Part shown: positions 44,091-52,670 of the stretch, one piece after another
Position numbering within the stretch: the stretch's first letter is position 1
Layout of the letters: every line of letters begins with the position of its first letter
Origin: Truepera sp.
GTDB taxonomy: Bacteria; Deinococcota; Deinococci; Deinococcales; Trueperaceae
Direction: 5' to 3'
Length of the DNA stretch: 64,000 nucleotides
Assembly (NCBI GenBank): GCA_032027045.1
Contig: JAVSMU010000001.1
Coordinates: 729,846 to 793,845, forward strand
Translations under genes and position numbers: made by a program
Notes under the pieces: generated by a model
What the model saw: the letters and a program-made list of their open reading frames with translations, nothing else
What the model was told of the DNA's origin: nothing
Databases searched by the model: none

Positions 44091-45350
44091 TCAGCGCTTG
44101 GCGCGCGAGTGGCGCGCGGGCCGGGAAGGCCCCAAGGCCCACAGGTGCGCGGGGTAGGAGAGCACGGCGAGCACCGCCAGGCCCAGGGCGAGGGGGAGCG
44201 GGCCCCTGTCCGCGAAGCTGGCGATGATGGTGCCGAGCGCGGTACCCAGCGACAGTTGTGCGAACCCCATTAGCCCGGACGCCATGCCCGCGCGCCCCTG
44301 GTGCGGGTCGAGGGCGACTGTCGTCCCGTTACCGAGGGTCAGCGAGAAGGCGGCGAAGAACGCCATCAGGTTGATCACGAAGGATGGGAGCGTGACGACG
44401 CCGAGCACCACCTGCGCCAACAAGGCGAAGCTCGCGACCATGAAAGCGGGCACCGCCATGCGTAGGATCTGGGCGGGGGCGTAGCGCCGCAGGAGCCACA
44501 CGTTGAGCGGCTGGGCGAGGAAGGTGGTGGACGCCACCGCGGCGAACACCAGCGCGAAACCGCCCTCGCTCAGGCCGAAGTAGCCGATGTAGATCGCCGG
44601 TGCGGAGAGCAGGTAGCTCATCAGGCCCGCGTAGGCCAGGGCCATGAGGAGCACCGTCCAGCCGGAGCGCGGGTCCGTGAAGATGAGGCGGGCGTTGCGC
44701 CAGATCCCTCCGAGCCTGAGGGCGTCGCGGTCGCGCTCCAGCACGGTCTCGGGGAGCACGAGCCACACGAGCAGCGCGAGCACCACGGCCACCAGCACCA
44801 AGAAGACGAAGATGGCCCGCCACTGGCCGATGCTTAGCAGCAGGGCACCCACGGCGGGCGCCAGTAGTGGCGCTGCCGCGAAGAAGATCATCGCGAACGA
44901 CAGCATGCGCCCGAGTTCTCGGCCCTGGTACAGGTCGCGCAGCACCGCGCGCGAGAGTATGGGCCCGGAGGAGGCGCCCAGGCCCTGAACGAAGCGGCCG
45001 ACCAGGAGCAGCGGAAGCGTCGGCGCGGCCCACGAGATGAGACCGCCGACGAGGTAGACCCCGAGCCCGAACAGCAGCACCGGCCTGCGCCCGAAGCGGT
45101 CGGCAAAAGAGCCGACGACCAGGTGCGGTATGGCGTAGCCCAGCATGAAAACGCTTACTACTAACTGGATGGCCGCGTCCGTCACGCCGAAGTGAGCGGC
45201 CATCGCGGGGAAGGCGGGCAACATGGCGTCCGTGGCGAGCGCGCTGACCGTCATGAGCGCCCCCACGACCACCAGCAAGGTGAGTGGGGCCAGCTTGCGT
45301 TTACCGGCCGCCTTGCTGGTGCCCAACGCGGTGGTCTGGTCGCTGCTCAT
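44091..45350 (-). CDS. Bcr/CflA-type MFS multidrug exporter
   Basis: A 419-residue 12-helix MFS exporter of the Bcr/CflA type. The marker T-D-A-M-L-P-A-F-P segment in helix 1, motif A ([10 protein letters not shown]), and the G-L-G-A-S-S-G-P motif C of antiporters are present. The ATG at 45350 has GGAAGG 4 nt upstream. The longer reading frame to 45419 runs into the tRNA terminator, so it is not used. Confidence 0.9.
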   Translation of the reverse strand: MSSDQTTALGTSKAAGKRKLAPLTLLVVVGALMTVSALATDAMLPAFPAMAAHFGVTDAAIQLVVSVFMLGYAIPHLVVGSFADRFGRRPVLLFGLGVYLVGGLISWAAPTLPLLLVGRFVQGLGASSGPILSRAVLRDLYQGRELGRMLSFAMIFFAAAPLLAPAVGALLLSIGQWRAIFVFLVLVAVVLALLVWLVLPETVLERDRDALRLGGIWRNARLIFTDPRSGWTVLLMALAYAGLMSYLLSAPAIYIGYFGLSEGGFALVFAAVASTTFLAQPLNVWLLRRYAPAQILRMAVPAFMVASFALLAQVVLGVVTLPSFVINLMAFFAAFSLTLGNGTTVALDPHQGRAGMASGLMGFAQLSLGTALGTIIASFADRGPLPLALGLAVLAVLSYPAHLWALGPSRPARHSRAKR

Positions 45351-45402
45351 GAGGCCTTCCCGGGTCGTCCTCGGTCGGTAGCCATCACCTTCCGAGGTCG
45401 TG

Positions 45403-45439
45403 AAAACGCACAGGACCACTGCTTAGGTGGCCCTGTGCG
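45403..45439 (-). terminator. Intrinsic terminator of the initiator tRNA
   Basis: On the minus strand, CGCACAGGGCCAC and GTGGTCCTGTGCG form a 13-bp stem with one G-U pair and a 7-nt loop, followed by TTTT. It is 7 nt after the tRNA CCA end: a classic rho-independent terminator. Confidence 0.9.
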
Positions 45440-45445
45440 TGCGGT

Positions 45446-45522
<77 letters not shown>

Positions 45523-45573
45523 CCGATTTTGCCCGTTGGAAGCGGCCCGAGGACCGCCGACGACGCAAAAGCA

Positions 45574-45603
45574 AGTCTACCCGTGAAGGCGCGGGCGTGT
45601 CAA
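45574..45603 (-). promoter_or_regulatory. Promoter of the initiator tRNA
   Basis: Minus-strand -35 TTGACA (45598-45603) and -10 TAGACT (45574-45579) have an 18-bp spacer. Transcription should begin near 45567, about 45 nt before the tRNA. Confidence 0.85.
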
Positions 45604-45624
45604 CAAGGGCCGTAACGAAGGGCC

Positions 45625-46752
45625 TCACCCGAGCAGCAACGCCGACGCCAGGGCGAGGCAGTCCCTCGCCGTCACGCCCTCTTCACTCGCCAGGAGGTAA
45701 ACGCTCTCCCAGCCGTCGGGCTGGAACTTGCCCTTGAAAGCGTACAGCCCCTCGAAGTCGTAAAAGCGTGAGCACCACCTAAGGGCGAGGCGCTCGGCCC
45801 TGAGTAGCCAGGCCGGCGCGTCGTCGGCGCCGGCGGCCGGCTCGGCGCGGCGAGCCAAAGGCGCCAGGCCCAGCGTGATCCGCGTGGAGTCCTCGCCCAA
45901 CGCCCTTACGGCAGCGTCCAGCAGCAACTCGGTCGTCCCGTTGGGCGCGCGGGGGTGGCGCACCACCTTGTCGATGAGCCAGCCGTTGCGAAGGGGGATC
46001 GGTGCCGCCGTGAGGTAGCCCAACACGGTGGGGGCGGGACCCCTCGTCGGTGCACCGCCGCCGGCTTGGGAAAAGGCCGCGTCCGCGGTGGCGAGGAACA
46101 ACCGCTTGTCGTTCAGCGCCCCGGGCCCGGCCGCGTGAGGGTCGGAGTGGGCCAGGAAGCCCAGTAGGGGCAGTCGTTTCGAGGCGAGCCACGCGCGGTG
46201 GCAGGCAGTAAGGCCCGCCGCGAGCTCGGTACAAGCGAGCGCCTCGAGCACGTGTACCCCCTTGTTCATGGCGCGGTTGCGTTGCGCCCTCAACGACGAG
46301 TTGCCGTCGAAGCGTTGGCTCCATGACCGGACGGTCCAGGTGGGCTGCTTGCCGACCACGTGGGCAGCGTAGTTCCCCGACCCCTTCAGCCGGTCCTCGG
46401 CCAAGAAGTAACAGACTCTCTTGTGCCGTTTGCGCGACTCCTCTTCGAACTCCGCCGCCACGCTCGCGAGGCGCTCGCTGGCCGCGACCGGCGCACCCGC
46501 TACCAGGCGCACGCCGGCGAACTGTGCGTAGCCGACGACGGCGTCCCCGGCGGCGCTGAACCAGTGCCGCATGCCGCGGTCGAGCACCTGGTGCGAGGTT
46601 GAGTTCCAGCCGTGTTCGAGGACGAGTGACCTTGCGCGACGCAGCCGCGCTTCGGCGGCTGTGGCTGTTCGGGGGTTTCGGGGGCGCCGTAGCGACCGCC
46701 AGTGGGGTCGGTCGAGCATCGTGAGGGGAAGTGAACGTGAAAGAGGGCGCAC
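45625..46752 (-). CDS. DUF2156 / lysylphosphatidylglycerol-synthase-like acyltransferase
   Basis: A 375-residue protein made of two GNAT-like halves of the DUF2156 family, the catalytic region of MprF-type aminoacyl-phosphatidylglycerol synthases. Seen are L-V-L-E-H-G-W-N-S-T-S-H-Q, G-Y-A-Q-F-A-G-V-R-L-V-A-G-A-P-V-A and, near the end, F-Y-D-F-E-G-L-Y-A-F-K-G-K-F-Q-P with the typical K-x-K-F motif. The MprF membrane domain is absent, so it may be a soluble transferase. The GTG at 46752 follows TACCCT by 6 nt, next to a strong initiator tRNA. Confidence 0.75.
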   Translation of the reverse strand: MRPLSRSLPLTMLDRPHWRSLRRPRNPRTATAAEARLRRARSLVLEHGWNSTSHQVLDRGMRHWFSAAGDAVVGYAQFAGVRLVAGAPVAASERLASVAAEFEEESRKRHKRVCYFLAEDRLKGSGNYAAHVVGKQPTWTVRSWSQRFDGNSSLRAQRNRAMNKGVHVLEALACTELAAGLTACHRAWLASKRLPLLGFLAHSDPHAAGPGALNDKRLFLATADAAFSQAGGGAPTRGPAPTVLGYLTAAPIPLRNGWLIDKVVRHPRAPNGTTELLLDAAVRALGEDSTRITLGLAPLARRAEPAAGADDAPAWLLRAERLALRWCSRFYDFEGLYAFKGKFQPDGWESVYLLASEEGVTARDCLALASALLLG

Positions 46753-46758
46753 CGGCGA

Positions 46759-46764
46759 AGGGTA
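46759..46764 (-). promoter_or_regulatory. Leaderless -10 box of the DUF2156 gene
   Basis: TACCCT (minus strand) ends 6 nt before the GTG at 46752. The rest of the 133-bp gap to the next gene shows nothing. Confidence 0.5.
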
Positions 46765-46885
46765 ACGCCGTTCGGCCCAAGGGCCCGTGACGCGGCGGGC
46801 GTACTGGGCAAGGTCGTCGGCGCGGCCGAGCGTTGCGTCGGAGCCGTCGGCGGAGCCGTGGAACCGTGCGTGGGCTTATGCGTGC

Positions 46886-47458
46886 CTAGAAGCCCGGCAG
46901 TGGGTCCTGGACCGTGCCGCGGGCGGTGGAAAGGCGTTCGCGCTCGAGCAGCGCCCGCTTCCGGCCGACACCCCAGCGGTACCCCCGGAGGCCGCCGTCC
47001 TTGCCGATCACGCGGTGGCACGGCACGAGGACCGCCACCGGGTTCGCGCCGCACGCGGCCGCCACTGCCCTTACCGCACTGCCAGAACCGATGCGCCGCG
47101 CGAGTTCCGAGTAGGTCACCCGCTCGCCCGGCGCCACCTGCTGCAGGGCCCGCCACACGCGCAGTTGGAACGAAGTGCCTTGCAGGTCGAGGGGCAAACC
47201 GGGCTCGGTCGAGGGATCTTCCAGGACGGCCCTCACGCGGGCAGCGATGCCGGACGCGATGCCGGACGCGACGCCGCTAGGGTCCACCTGGCCGGCGTCG
47301 GCCCGCTCGGCCTCGGGGTAACGGGCGCGGAGCTCTTGGGTGAGTGGCCCCGGCGCATCGCTCAAGGTCAGCGCGCAGATGCCCCGTTCGGTCGTAGCAA
47401 CGAGGAAGCTGCCCAGCCAACACTCGCCCGTGCTGAAGCGAACCGGAGACGGTGTCAT
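46886..47458 (-). CDS. ogt: O6-methylguanine-DNA methyltransferase
   Basis: A 190-residue suicide repair protein that takes methyl groups from O6-methylguanine. The active-site motif is V-P-C-H-R-V-I-G; the helix-turn-helix DNA-binding region (V-T-Y-S-E-L-A-R-R-I-G) and the asparagine hinge region G-A-N-P-V-A-V-L are in place. The start overlaps the stop of the pentapeptide-repeat gene as ATGA, so they are translated together. A glycine-alanine-serine repeat (A-S-G-I-A-S-G-I-A) lies in the linker. Confidence 0.92.
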   Translation of the reverse strand: MTPSPVRFSTGECWLGSFLVATTERGICALTLSDAPGPLTQELRARYPEAERADAGQVDPSGVASGIASGIAARVRAVLEDPSTEPGLPLDLQGTSFQLRVWRALQQVAPGERVTYSELARRIGSGSAVRAVAAACGANPVAVLVPCHRVIGKDGGLRGYRWGVGRKRALLERERLSTARGTVQDPLPGF

Positions 47459-48063
47459 TCGATTATCAACCCGACGGCGAGGAGAACCCCGGCCGCCTCG
47501 GGCAGCGAGACCCGTGCGCCACGAAGGTTGTTGTCCAGGGGCGACAGCACGTAGTTGCGCGACGTGCGCAGGTCGGCGCCGGAGAGGTCGTTGCGGGCGA
47601 ACGTGCAGCGCGCGAAGTCGGTGGCGCTGAAGTCGACGCCGTTGAGTTGGCAACCGAGGAACTCGGCCTCCCAGGCCCTGCAGGCAACGAACGCACAGGC
47701 GGTGAGATCCATGTTCCGGAAGGAACAGAAGCTCAGGTCGCAGCCCTCGAAGGAGGCGTCCGGGACGAGCGGCAACTGGTTGAGGAACTCGAAGCGGACG
47801 CCGCTCAGACGGCAGGTGTCGAAGTGTACGGCGCTGAAGGCCGCGTCCGTCAGGTCGATCATGCCTAGCTCGCAGCCTTCGAAGCGGCAGTCGGAAAGCT
47901 GGGAGTCCTTCAGCGACGCGCCGGTCAGGTCGCAGCGGACGAAGGTGCAGCCGGAGACTATGGCGCCCGCCAGGTTCAGGTCGTCAGCGGTCAGGCCCTC
48001 GAACCTCACAGCGGTATGCCGGGTTGCATGCGAGTAGTCGTGCGCCCGGGACCTACGGGTCAC
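47455..48063 (-). CDS. Pentapeptide-repeat protein (Qnr/MfpA-like outline)
   Basis: A 202-residue protein made of pentapeptide repeats of the A(D/N)LXX kind, e.g. T-F-V-R-C-D-L-T-G-A-S-L-K-D-S, C-E-L-G-M-I-D-L-T-D-A and A-R-C-T-F-A-R-N-D-L-S-G-A-D-L. Such proteins form a right-handed quadrilateral beta helix that mimics B-DNA; some (Qnr, MfpA) protect gyrase. A break in the repeats near the middle (F-E-F-L-N-Q-L-P) matches Qnr length. The GTG start at 48063 is coupled upstream to a short ORF; the 3' end overlaps the alkyltransferase start. Confidence 0.85.
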   Translation of the reverse strand: MTRRSRAHDYSHATRHTAVRFEGLTADDLNLAGAIVSGCTFVRCDLTGASLKDSQLSDCRFEGCELGMIDLTDAAFSAVHFDTCRLSGVRFEFLNQLPLVPDASFEGCDLSFCSFRNMDLTACAFVACRAWEAEFLGCQLNGVDFSATDFARCTFARNDLSGADLRTSRNYVLSPLDNNLRGARVSLPEAAGVLLAVGLIIE

Positions 48064-48093
48064 GGTGAGTTGGAAGGTGCGGCATTCTCGTCC
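48061..48093 (-). other. 10-codon micro-ORF upstream of the pentapeptide gene
   Basis: An ATG behind GGAGG opens a short frame (M-P-H-L-P-T-H-R-D-P) whose TAG stop lies just past the GTG start of the pentapeptide gene. It could feed ribosomes to that weak start; a TAGAAT box lies about 40 nt upstream. Coordinates of the frame are approximate to a few bases. Confidence 0.3.
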
Positions 48094-48125
48094 TCCTGGG
48101 GCGACGGCAGTGCACCTGCCATTCT

Positions 48126-48157
48126 AGGCGCCGCACCCTTTCGTGGGTGCGGCGCCT
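48126..48157 (-). terminator. Hairpin terminator of the small-gene unit
   Basis: A perfect 13-bp inverted repeat (AGGCGCCGCACCC / GGGTGCGGCGCCT) with a 6-nt loop lies 5 bp after the stop of the 81-residue protein gene. A T run is lacking, but the stem is long and GC-rich. Confidence 0.7.
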
Positions 48158-48162
48158 GAGCT

Positions 48163-48408
48163 TCAATGCGCCCTGCCGAGCCCGCCCCGGTGGACCCTTG
48201 GTCTCCCGAGGGCTGCCTTCCAGGCGGTGGCCGCGCGCGCTTCCATCTCGGCGAGCTCGGCCCGGACGGCTTCTAGCGCGGCCTCGCGAGCGCGTTCGCG
48301 GTGATGCGCCCTCACGGCCTTGAGTACGGAGTGGTGAGCGGCTCGAGCCCTAAGGTCGTCTACGCGCTCCAGGCCTGCGCGGAGTTTGGTGTGACTCAGA
48401 TCGAACAT
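48163..48408 (-). CDS. Small basic, helical, histidine-rich protein (81 residues)
   Basis: An 81-residue protein with a predicted long helix rich in alanine, arginine, glutamate and histidine (L-R-A-R-A-A-H-H-S-V-L-K-A-V-R-A-H-H-R-E-R-A-R-E). It is highly charged with a basic end (H-R-G-G-L-G-R-A-H). The ATG has GGGAGGG 7 nt upstream, a strong ribosome site for this genome. It is the second gene of the unit started by the sigma-70 promoter at 48904. No known family is recognised. It could bind nucleic acid or ribosomes. Confidence 0.65.
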   Translation of the reverse strand: MFDLSHTKLRAGLERVDDLRARAAHHSVLKAVRAHHRERAREAALEAVRAELAEMEARAATAWKAALGRPRVHRGGLGRAH

Positions 48409-48471
48409 GTGGTTGCCCTCCCGGGGCGGGGTGGTCCTTGCGTGGGCAACCTCGGACTCGGCTTGGCCTCG

Positions 48472-48618
48472 TCAGCGGTTCGCCCGGTGGTGTAGTTCTC
48501 GGTGTTCTAGCTCGTGCGCGGTTTGTTGATTCAGGGGTTCCACGCTTCGAATGTGCGTGGTCGGAGCGTTGACTGCCCCTAACTCCATGACGTCACGCGC
48601 ATAGGTGTTCGGTGCCAT
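48472..48618 (-). CDS. 48-residue small protein with strong Shine-Dalgarno
   Basis: A 48-residue reading frame from an ATG with AAGGAG 5 nt upstream. The product begins M-A-P-N-T-Y-A-R-D-V-M-E-L-G and ends in a charged, histidine-rich helix (H-E-L-E-H-R-E-L-H-H-R). It lies 63 bp before the 81-residue gene and after a roughly 280-nt structured leader. No known family. The H-E-L-E-H pattern resembles a zinc-protease motif but the protein is far too small for that. Confidence 0.6.
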   Translation of the reverse strand: MAPNTYARDVMELGAVNAPTTHIRSVEPLNQQTAHELEHRELHHRANR

Positions 48619-48897
48619 GACTCTCCTTCCCGGTCCGGTTCTCGGCTTGGGTGGGGACTTGCGGGGCCAGGCGGCTCAGGCGCACCATAGCGGTGCGACG
48701 TGAGGCGCGGGCCTACGGTTTTTAGGGTTCCGTCGTTGGGCGGCGCTCGTGGCCCGGACTCAGGCGCAGCGCGCGGCGAGGCCGATGGCGACCGGAACCG
48801 CCCAACGAACGGAAGTGCTTGCTCGTTCAGTTCTCAATGTCGCTCACCTCCTCACGTCTCGGGCTTGAGCCTCGAGCCTGGGAGTCTCGACTCCCAG
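48619..48897 (-). promoter_or_regulatory. Long structured leader RNA of the small-gene unit
   Basis: A roughly 280-nt 5' leader between the promoter at 48904 and the ATG at 48618. It begins with a 10-bp hairpin, contains a TTG-started upstream ORF (48760-48837), and then inverted repeats 48734-48743 / 48798-48807 (10 bp, perfect). A second pairing, 48726-48732 / 48793-48799 (7 bp), overlaps the first and excludes it. The arm at 48798-48807 lies in the codons of the ORF. This is the layout of a ribosome-position sensor. The leader also has a TTGAGAACTGAAC element (48825-48837), similar to rRNA antiterminator boxA surroundings. Confidence 0.55.
48760..48837 (-). CDS. Leader peptide uORF, 25 residues
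   Basis: A TTG at 48837 opens a 25-codon frame ending in TGA at 48760. AGGAGGTGA (48844-48852), nine bases complementary to the 16S rRNA tail, is well placed for it. The peptide (R-T-E-R-A-S-T-S at its start, then V-R-W-A-V-P-V and L-A-A-R-C-A at its end) is small, basic at first, then hydrophobic. Codons for V-R-W-A-V form one arm of the main hairpin. It is likely to regulate the genes downstream rather than to have its own function. Confidence 0.5.
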   Translation of the reverse strand: MRTERASTSVRWAVPVAIGLAARCA

Positions 48898-48899
48898 GC
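48876..48899 (-). promoter_or_regulatory. 5' terminal hairpin of the small-gene leader
   Basis: A perfect 10-bp inverted repeat (GCCTGGGAGT / ACTCCCAGGC) with a 4-nt CTCG loop lies at the predicted transcript start. A hairpin at the very 5' end usually protects mRNA from decay. Confidence 0.55.
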
Positions 48900-48903
48900 G
48901 GGG

Positions 48904-48932
48904 ACATTAGCAGAGTGGAACCCGCTTGTCAA
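48904..48932 (-). promoter_or_regulatory. Near-consensus sigma-70 promoter of the small-gene unit
   Basis: Minus-strand TTGACA (48927-48932), 17-bp spacer, TAATGT (48904-48909): the closest match to the consensus in the window. An AAGC tandem run (48931-48946) overlaps the -35 region on the plus strand. Confidence 0.85.
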
Positions 48933-48963
48933 GCAAGCAAGCAAGCGGCGGCGGCAAGCAAGC
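48931..48963. repeat. AAGC microsatellite
   Basis: Four AAGC units at 48931-48946 and two more at 48956-48963, split by a GCGGCGGCGG stretch. They abut the -35 box, so changes in copy number would not change the spacer but could move upstream contacts. Confidence 0.75.
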
Positions 48964-49022
48964 AGCGCGGCGGAGGCGGCCCACGCCTCTCTACGGACCA
49001 GTCTTGAGTTGACACGGCGCCG

Positions 49023-49058
49023 GCCGCAGCAGCATGTCACGCCGCCAGCAGCTGCGGC
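49023..49058 (-). terminator. Possible terminator hairpin after deoA
   Basis: GCCGCAGCAGC and GCAGCTGCGGC pair with one mismatch around a 14-nt loop, 19 bp past the deoA stop. No T run. The rest of 48964-49076 shows nothing coding. Confidence 0.4.
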
Positions 49059-49076
49059 AGCGGCTACGGCGCACGC

Positions 49077-50374
<1,298 letters not shown>

Positions 50375-50378
<4 letters not shown>

Positions 50379-50416
50379 GCGGGCCACCGCCTCGGGTCCA
50401 GCGGACGTTCGTTCAT
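50375..50416 (-). other. 13-codon leaderless micro-ORF overlapping the deoA start
   Basis: An ATG at 50416, 6 nt after a TACAGT -10 box, opens [13 protein letters not shown] and stops at a TGA shared with the deoA GTG start (GTGA overlap). This would let ribosomes that load on the leaderless ATG restart on deoA. Confidence 0.45.
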
Positions 50417-50422
50417 GGGAAG

Positions 50423-50428
50423 ACTGTA
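50423..50428 (-). promoter_or_regulatory. Leaderless -10 box for deoA micro-ORF
   Basis: TACAGT (minus strand) ends 6 nt before the ATG at 50416. It lies in the 88-bp gap after murE. Confidence 0.6.
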
Positions 50429-50466
50429 GCGAATCGAGGGCCCTCGCGTACGTGCAGGTTGCCCCG

Positions 50467-52035
50467 TCAGGGGCGCTCGCGGAGCTCGGCCAGGGCGAGG
50501 CGCGCCTCGGCAGCCTCGTCCCAGGCGAGGGTCTCGGCGGCCCTCTCGAGCGTGCGCTCGTGGCCCTTGCCGGCGAGCAGGACCACGTCACCCGGCCGGG
50601 CGTGCCGTAGTGCCCAACGGATCGCTTCGCGCCGGTCCGGCACGAGAGCGAAGCCGTCGCCCTCCCGGGCGCCGGTGGTGGCGGCCCCGGAGGCGAGGGC
50701 CCTCAGGATCTGGCCGGTGTCCTCCGAGCGCGAGTCCTCCTCGGTGAACACGGCCAGGTCGGCGCCCAGCGCGGCCTCGCGGCCGATGGGCCGGCGCTTG
50801 CCGGGGTCTCGTTCGCCGGCGGCGCCGACCACGACGATGGTCCTGCCGCCGGGGCGCCTCACCGCCGCCAGCGCCTTCGCCAGGGCCGGCGCGGTGTGGG
50901 CGAAGTCGGCGATGACGGTTACCGGCTCCGCCTGCACGACCTGCATGCGCCCAGGCACGCCCGGGAAGCTCTCGAGGCGCTCCGCGGCCTCCCCCAGGGG
51001 AACGCCTTCCAGGTGCGCCGCCGCTACGGCGGCAGCGGCGTTCCAGGCGTTGAAGCCTCCGACCATGGGCAGGCGAACGGTTGCCAGCTCGCTGCCGAAG
51101 CTCAGCTCGAACTCGAGGCCGCCCTGCCGGGGCTTGACCTCGCCTATGCGCACGTCGGCCTCGGCGGCCGAACCGTAGGTGAGCGCCTCGCGGCTCGCGG
51201 CCAGGAAGTAGGCATGATGTTCGTCGTCGAGGTTGACGACCGAGCGTCCTGCTCGTCGCACGAGGGTGGCCTTGGCCTCCCGGTACGCCTCCAGGCTGCC
51301 GTGGTGGTCGAGATGTTCCGGCGTCAGGTTGGTGAGGACGCCGGTGGCGTAGGCGACGGCGTCCAGGCGGTTGAGGGAGAAGCCATGCGAGCTCGACTCG
51401 AGCACCACGTGGCTGGCGCCGCCGCGCAGGAAACGCCCCAGCAGGGCCTGCACCTCCGTGGCCTCAGGCGTCGTGAAGTGCCCCTCGAGGGGCTCGAGTG
51501 TGCGGTTGCCTACCTTCTTGATGCCCGCCGTGCTCAGTAGCGCCGCCTCGTGCCCCTGTGAGAGCAGCCAGTGGAGCAGGTAGCTCGTGGTGGTCTTGCC
51601 GTCCGTGCCGGTCACGCCCAGCACGCGGAGGTGCTCGGAGGGGCGGCGCTCGAGGGCGGCAGCGAGGTAGGGCAGAGCGCGGCGGGCATCTCGGACTTGC
51701 AGGTATGGCACAGTCAGCGTCACCGGGAGCGCGCCTAAGGGCACCTCGCCGACGACCGCCACGGCGCCGGCGGCCACGGCGGCGGGGACGTGGGCGTGAG
51801 CGTCGACCTTGGCGCCGCGGCGCGCCACGAAGAGCGTGCCGGGCGTCACGAGCCGATGGTCCTGGGCCACGCGCGTGATCCAGGGGTTGGCGCCATCCAA
51901 CCTGGATAGAGCGGTCAGTATAGCCGTAGGCCTTCCCGTTCCTGCCGGGAACAGTTCCGGAGCCGCGTCGACGGCGTCGGCGAACAGGTCGAGCAGCCGA
52001 AGGGGGGCGGCCGAGCCCGACTCCACTTCACTCAC
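50467..52035 (-). CDS. murE: UDP-MurNAc-tripeptide synthetase MurE
   Basis: A 522-residue Mur ligase that adds the third amino acid to the cell-wall precursor. It has the ATP loop [11 protein letters not shown], the central E-S-S-S-H-G and the C-terminal G-K-G-H-E motif. The residue-3 specificity motif, D-N-P-R in meso-diaminopimelate ligases, reads E-D-S-R-S-E-D here, so the added residue (diaminopimelate, lysine or ornithine) cannot be read off. Deinococcus walls use ornithine. The GTG start overlaps the kinase stop as GTGA; the three genes form an operon. Confidence 0.92.
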   Translation of the reverse strand: MSEVESGSAAPLRLLDLFADAVDAAPELFPAGTGRPTAILTALSRLDGANPWITRVAQDHRLVTPGTLFVARRGAKVDAHAHVPAAVAAGAVAVVGEVPLGALPVTLTVPYLQVRDARRALPYLAAALERRPSEHLRVLGVTGTDGKTTTSYLLHWLLSQGHEAALLSTAGIKKVGNRTLEPLEGHFTTPEATEVQALLGRFLRGGASHVVLESSSHGFSLNRLDAVAYATGVLTNLTPEHLDHHGSLEAYREAKATLVRRAGRSVVNLDDEHHAYFLAASREALTYGSAAEADVRIGEVKPRQGGLEFELSFGSELATVRLPMVGGFNAWNAAAAVAAAHLEGVPLGEAAERLESFPGVPGRMQVVQAEPVTVIADFAHTAPALAKALAAVRRPGGRTIVVVGAAGERDPGKRRPIGREAALGADLAVFTEEDSRSEDTGQILRALASGAATTGAREGDGFALVPDRREAIRWALRHARPGDVVLLAGKGHERTLERAAETLAWDEAAEARLALAELRERP

Positions 52036-52670
52036 CCCACGACCGGCGCGCTCAGGCCACTTCGTTCGAGCAGGTCGAGGACCTTACGCAAGTCGCCCTG
52101 GTCGTTGACGAAGTCGAGGTCGTCGCCGGGGACCACCACAACCGGCGAGAGGCTGTAGTCCTCGATCCAGTTCTCGTAGAGGTCGTTCAACCGCTGCAGG
52201 TAGCCGTCGTCCATGGTCGCCTCGTAGGGGCGGCCGCGCTGGGCGATGTGCCGTTTGAGCGTCCCCAGGCTCGCCCTCAGGTAGATGAGCAGGTCGGGCG
52301 GCCTGAGCGCGGCCAGGACCGCGTGGTAGAGCGTGCGGTAAGAGGCGTGGTCGCGATCGTCCATGAGGCCGTCGTCGTGCAGCAGGCGCGCGAAGATGGC
52401 CGCGTCCTCGTACACGGTGCGGTCCTGGATAACGCGCCGCCCCGGGTTCACCTCGCGCAAGTGCTGCTTCAGTCGCGCCGCCAGGAAGAAGACCTGAGAG
52501 TGGAACGCGTAGCGCGGCATGTCGGCGTAGAAGTCCTCGAGGTACGGGTTCTGGTCCACGGCCTCGTAGACGGGCGCCAGGTGATAGCGCGCCGACAGGA
52601 CCCTCGTCAGGCTCGACTTGCCGGCGCCGATGTTGCCGGCAACCGCCACGTAGATGCCCCCGGCGCTCAC
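52032..52670 (-). CDS. Deoxynucleoside kinase (second gene)
   Basis: A 212-residue member of the dNK/dAK-dGK family, which phosphorylates deoxynucleosides for DNA synthesis. The P-loop is A-G-N-I-G-A-G-K-S-S-L, the D-R-T-V-Y-E-D segment holds the catalytic D-R-x motif, and the lid arginine motif is K-R-H-I-A-Q-R-G-R. Start and stop overlap the neighbour genes as GTGA. With the paralogue upstream it probably covers different bases (deoxyadenosine and deoxyguanosine, or deoxycytidine). Confidence 0.88.
   Translation of the reverse strand: MSAGGIYVAVAGNIGAGKSSLTRVLSARYHLAPVYEAVDQNPYLEDFYADMPRYAFHSQVFFLAARLKQHLREVNPGRRVIQDRTVYEDAAIFARLLHDDGLMDDRDHASYRTLYHAVLAALRPPDLLIYLRASLGTLKRHIAQRGRPYEATMDDGYLQRLNDLYENWIEDYSLSPVVVVPGDDLDFVNDQGDLRKVLDLLERSGLSAPVVG

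Noticed and set aside
48472-48618. H-E-L-E-H in the 48-residue protein as a zinc-protease motif
   Set aside because: The protein is too short for a metalloprotease fold and has no third zinc ligand in context.
49013-49018. TTGACA on the plus strand as a second promoter
   Set aside because: No acceptable -10 box lies 15-19 bp downstream, and no plus-strand gene follows.
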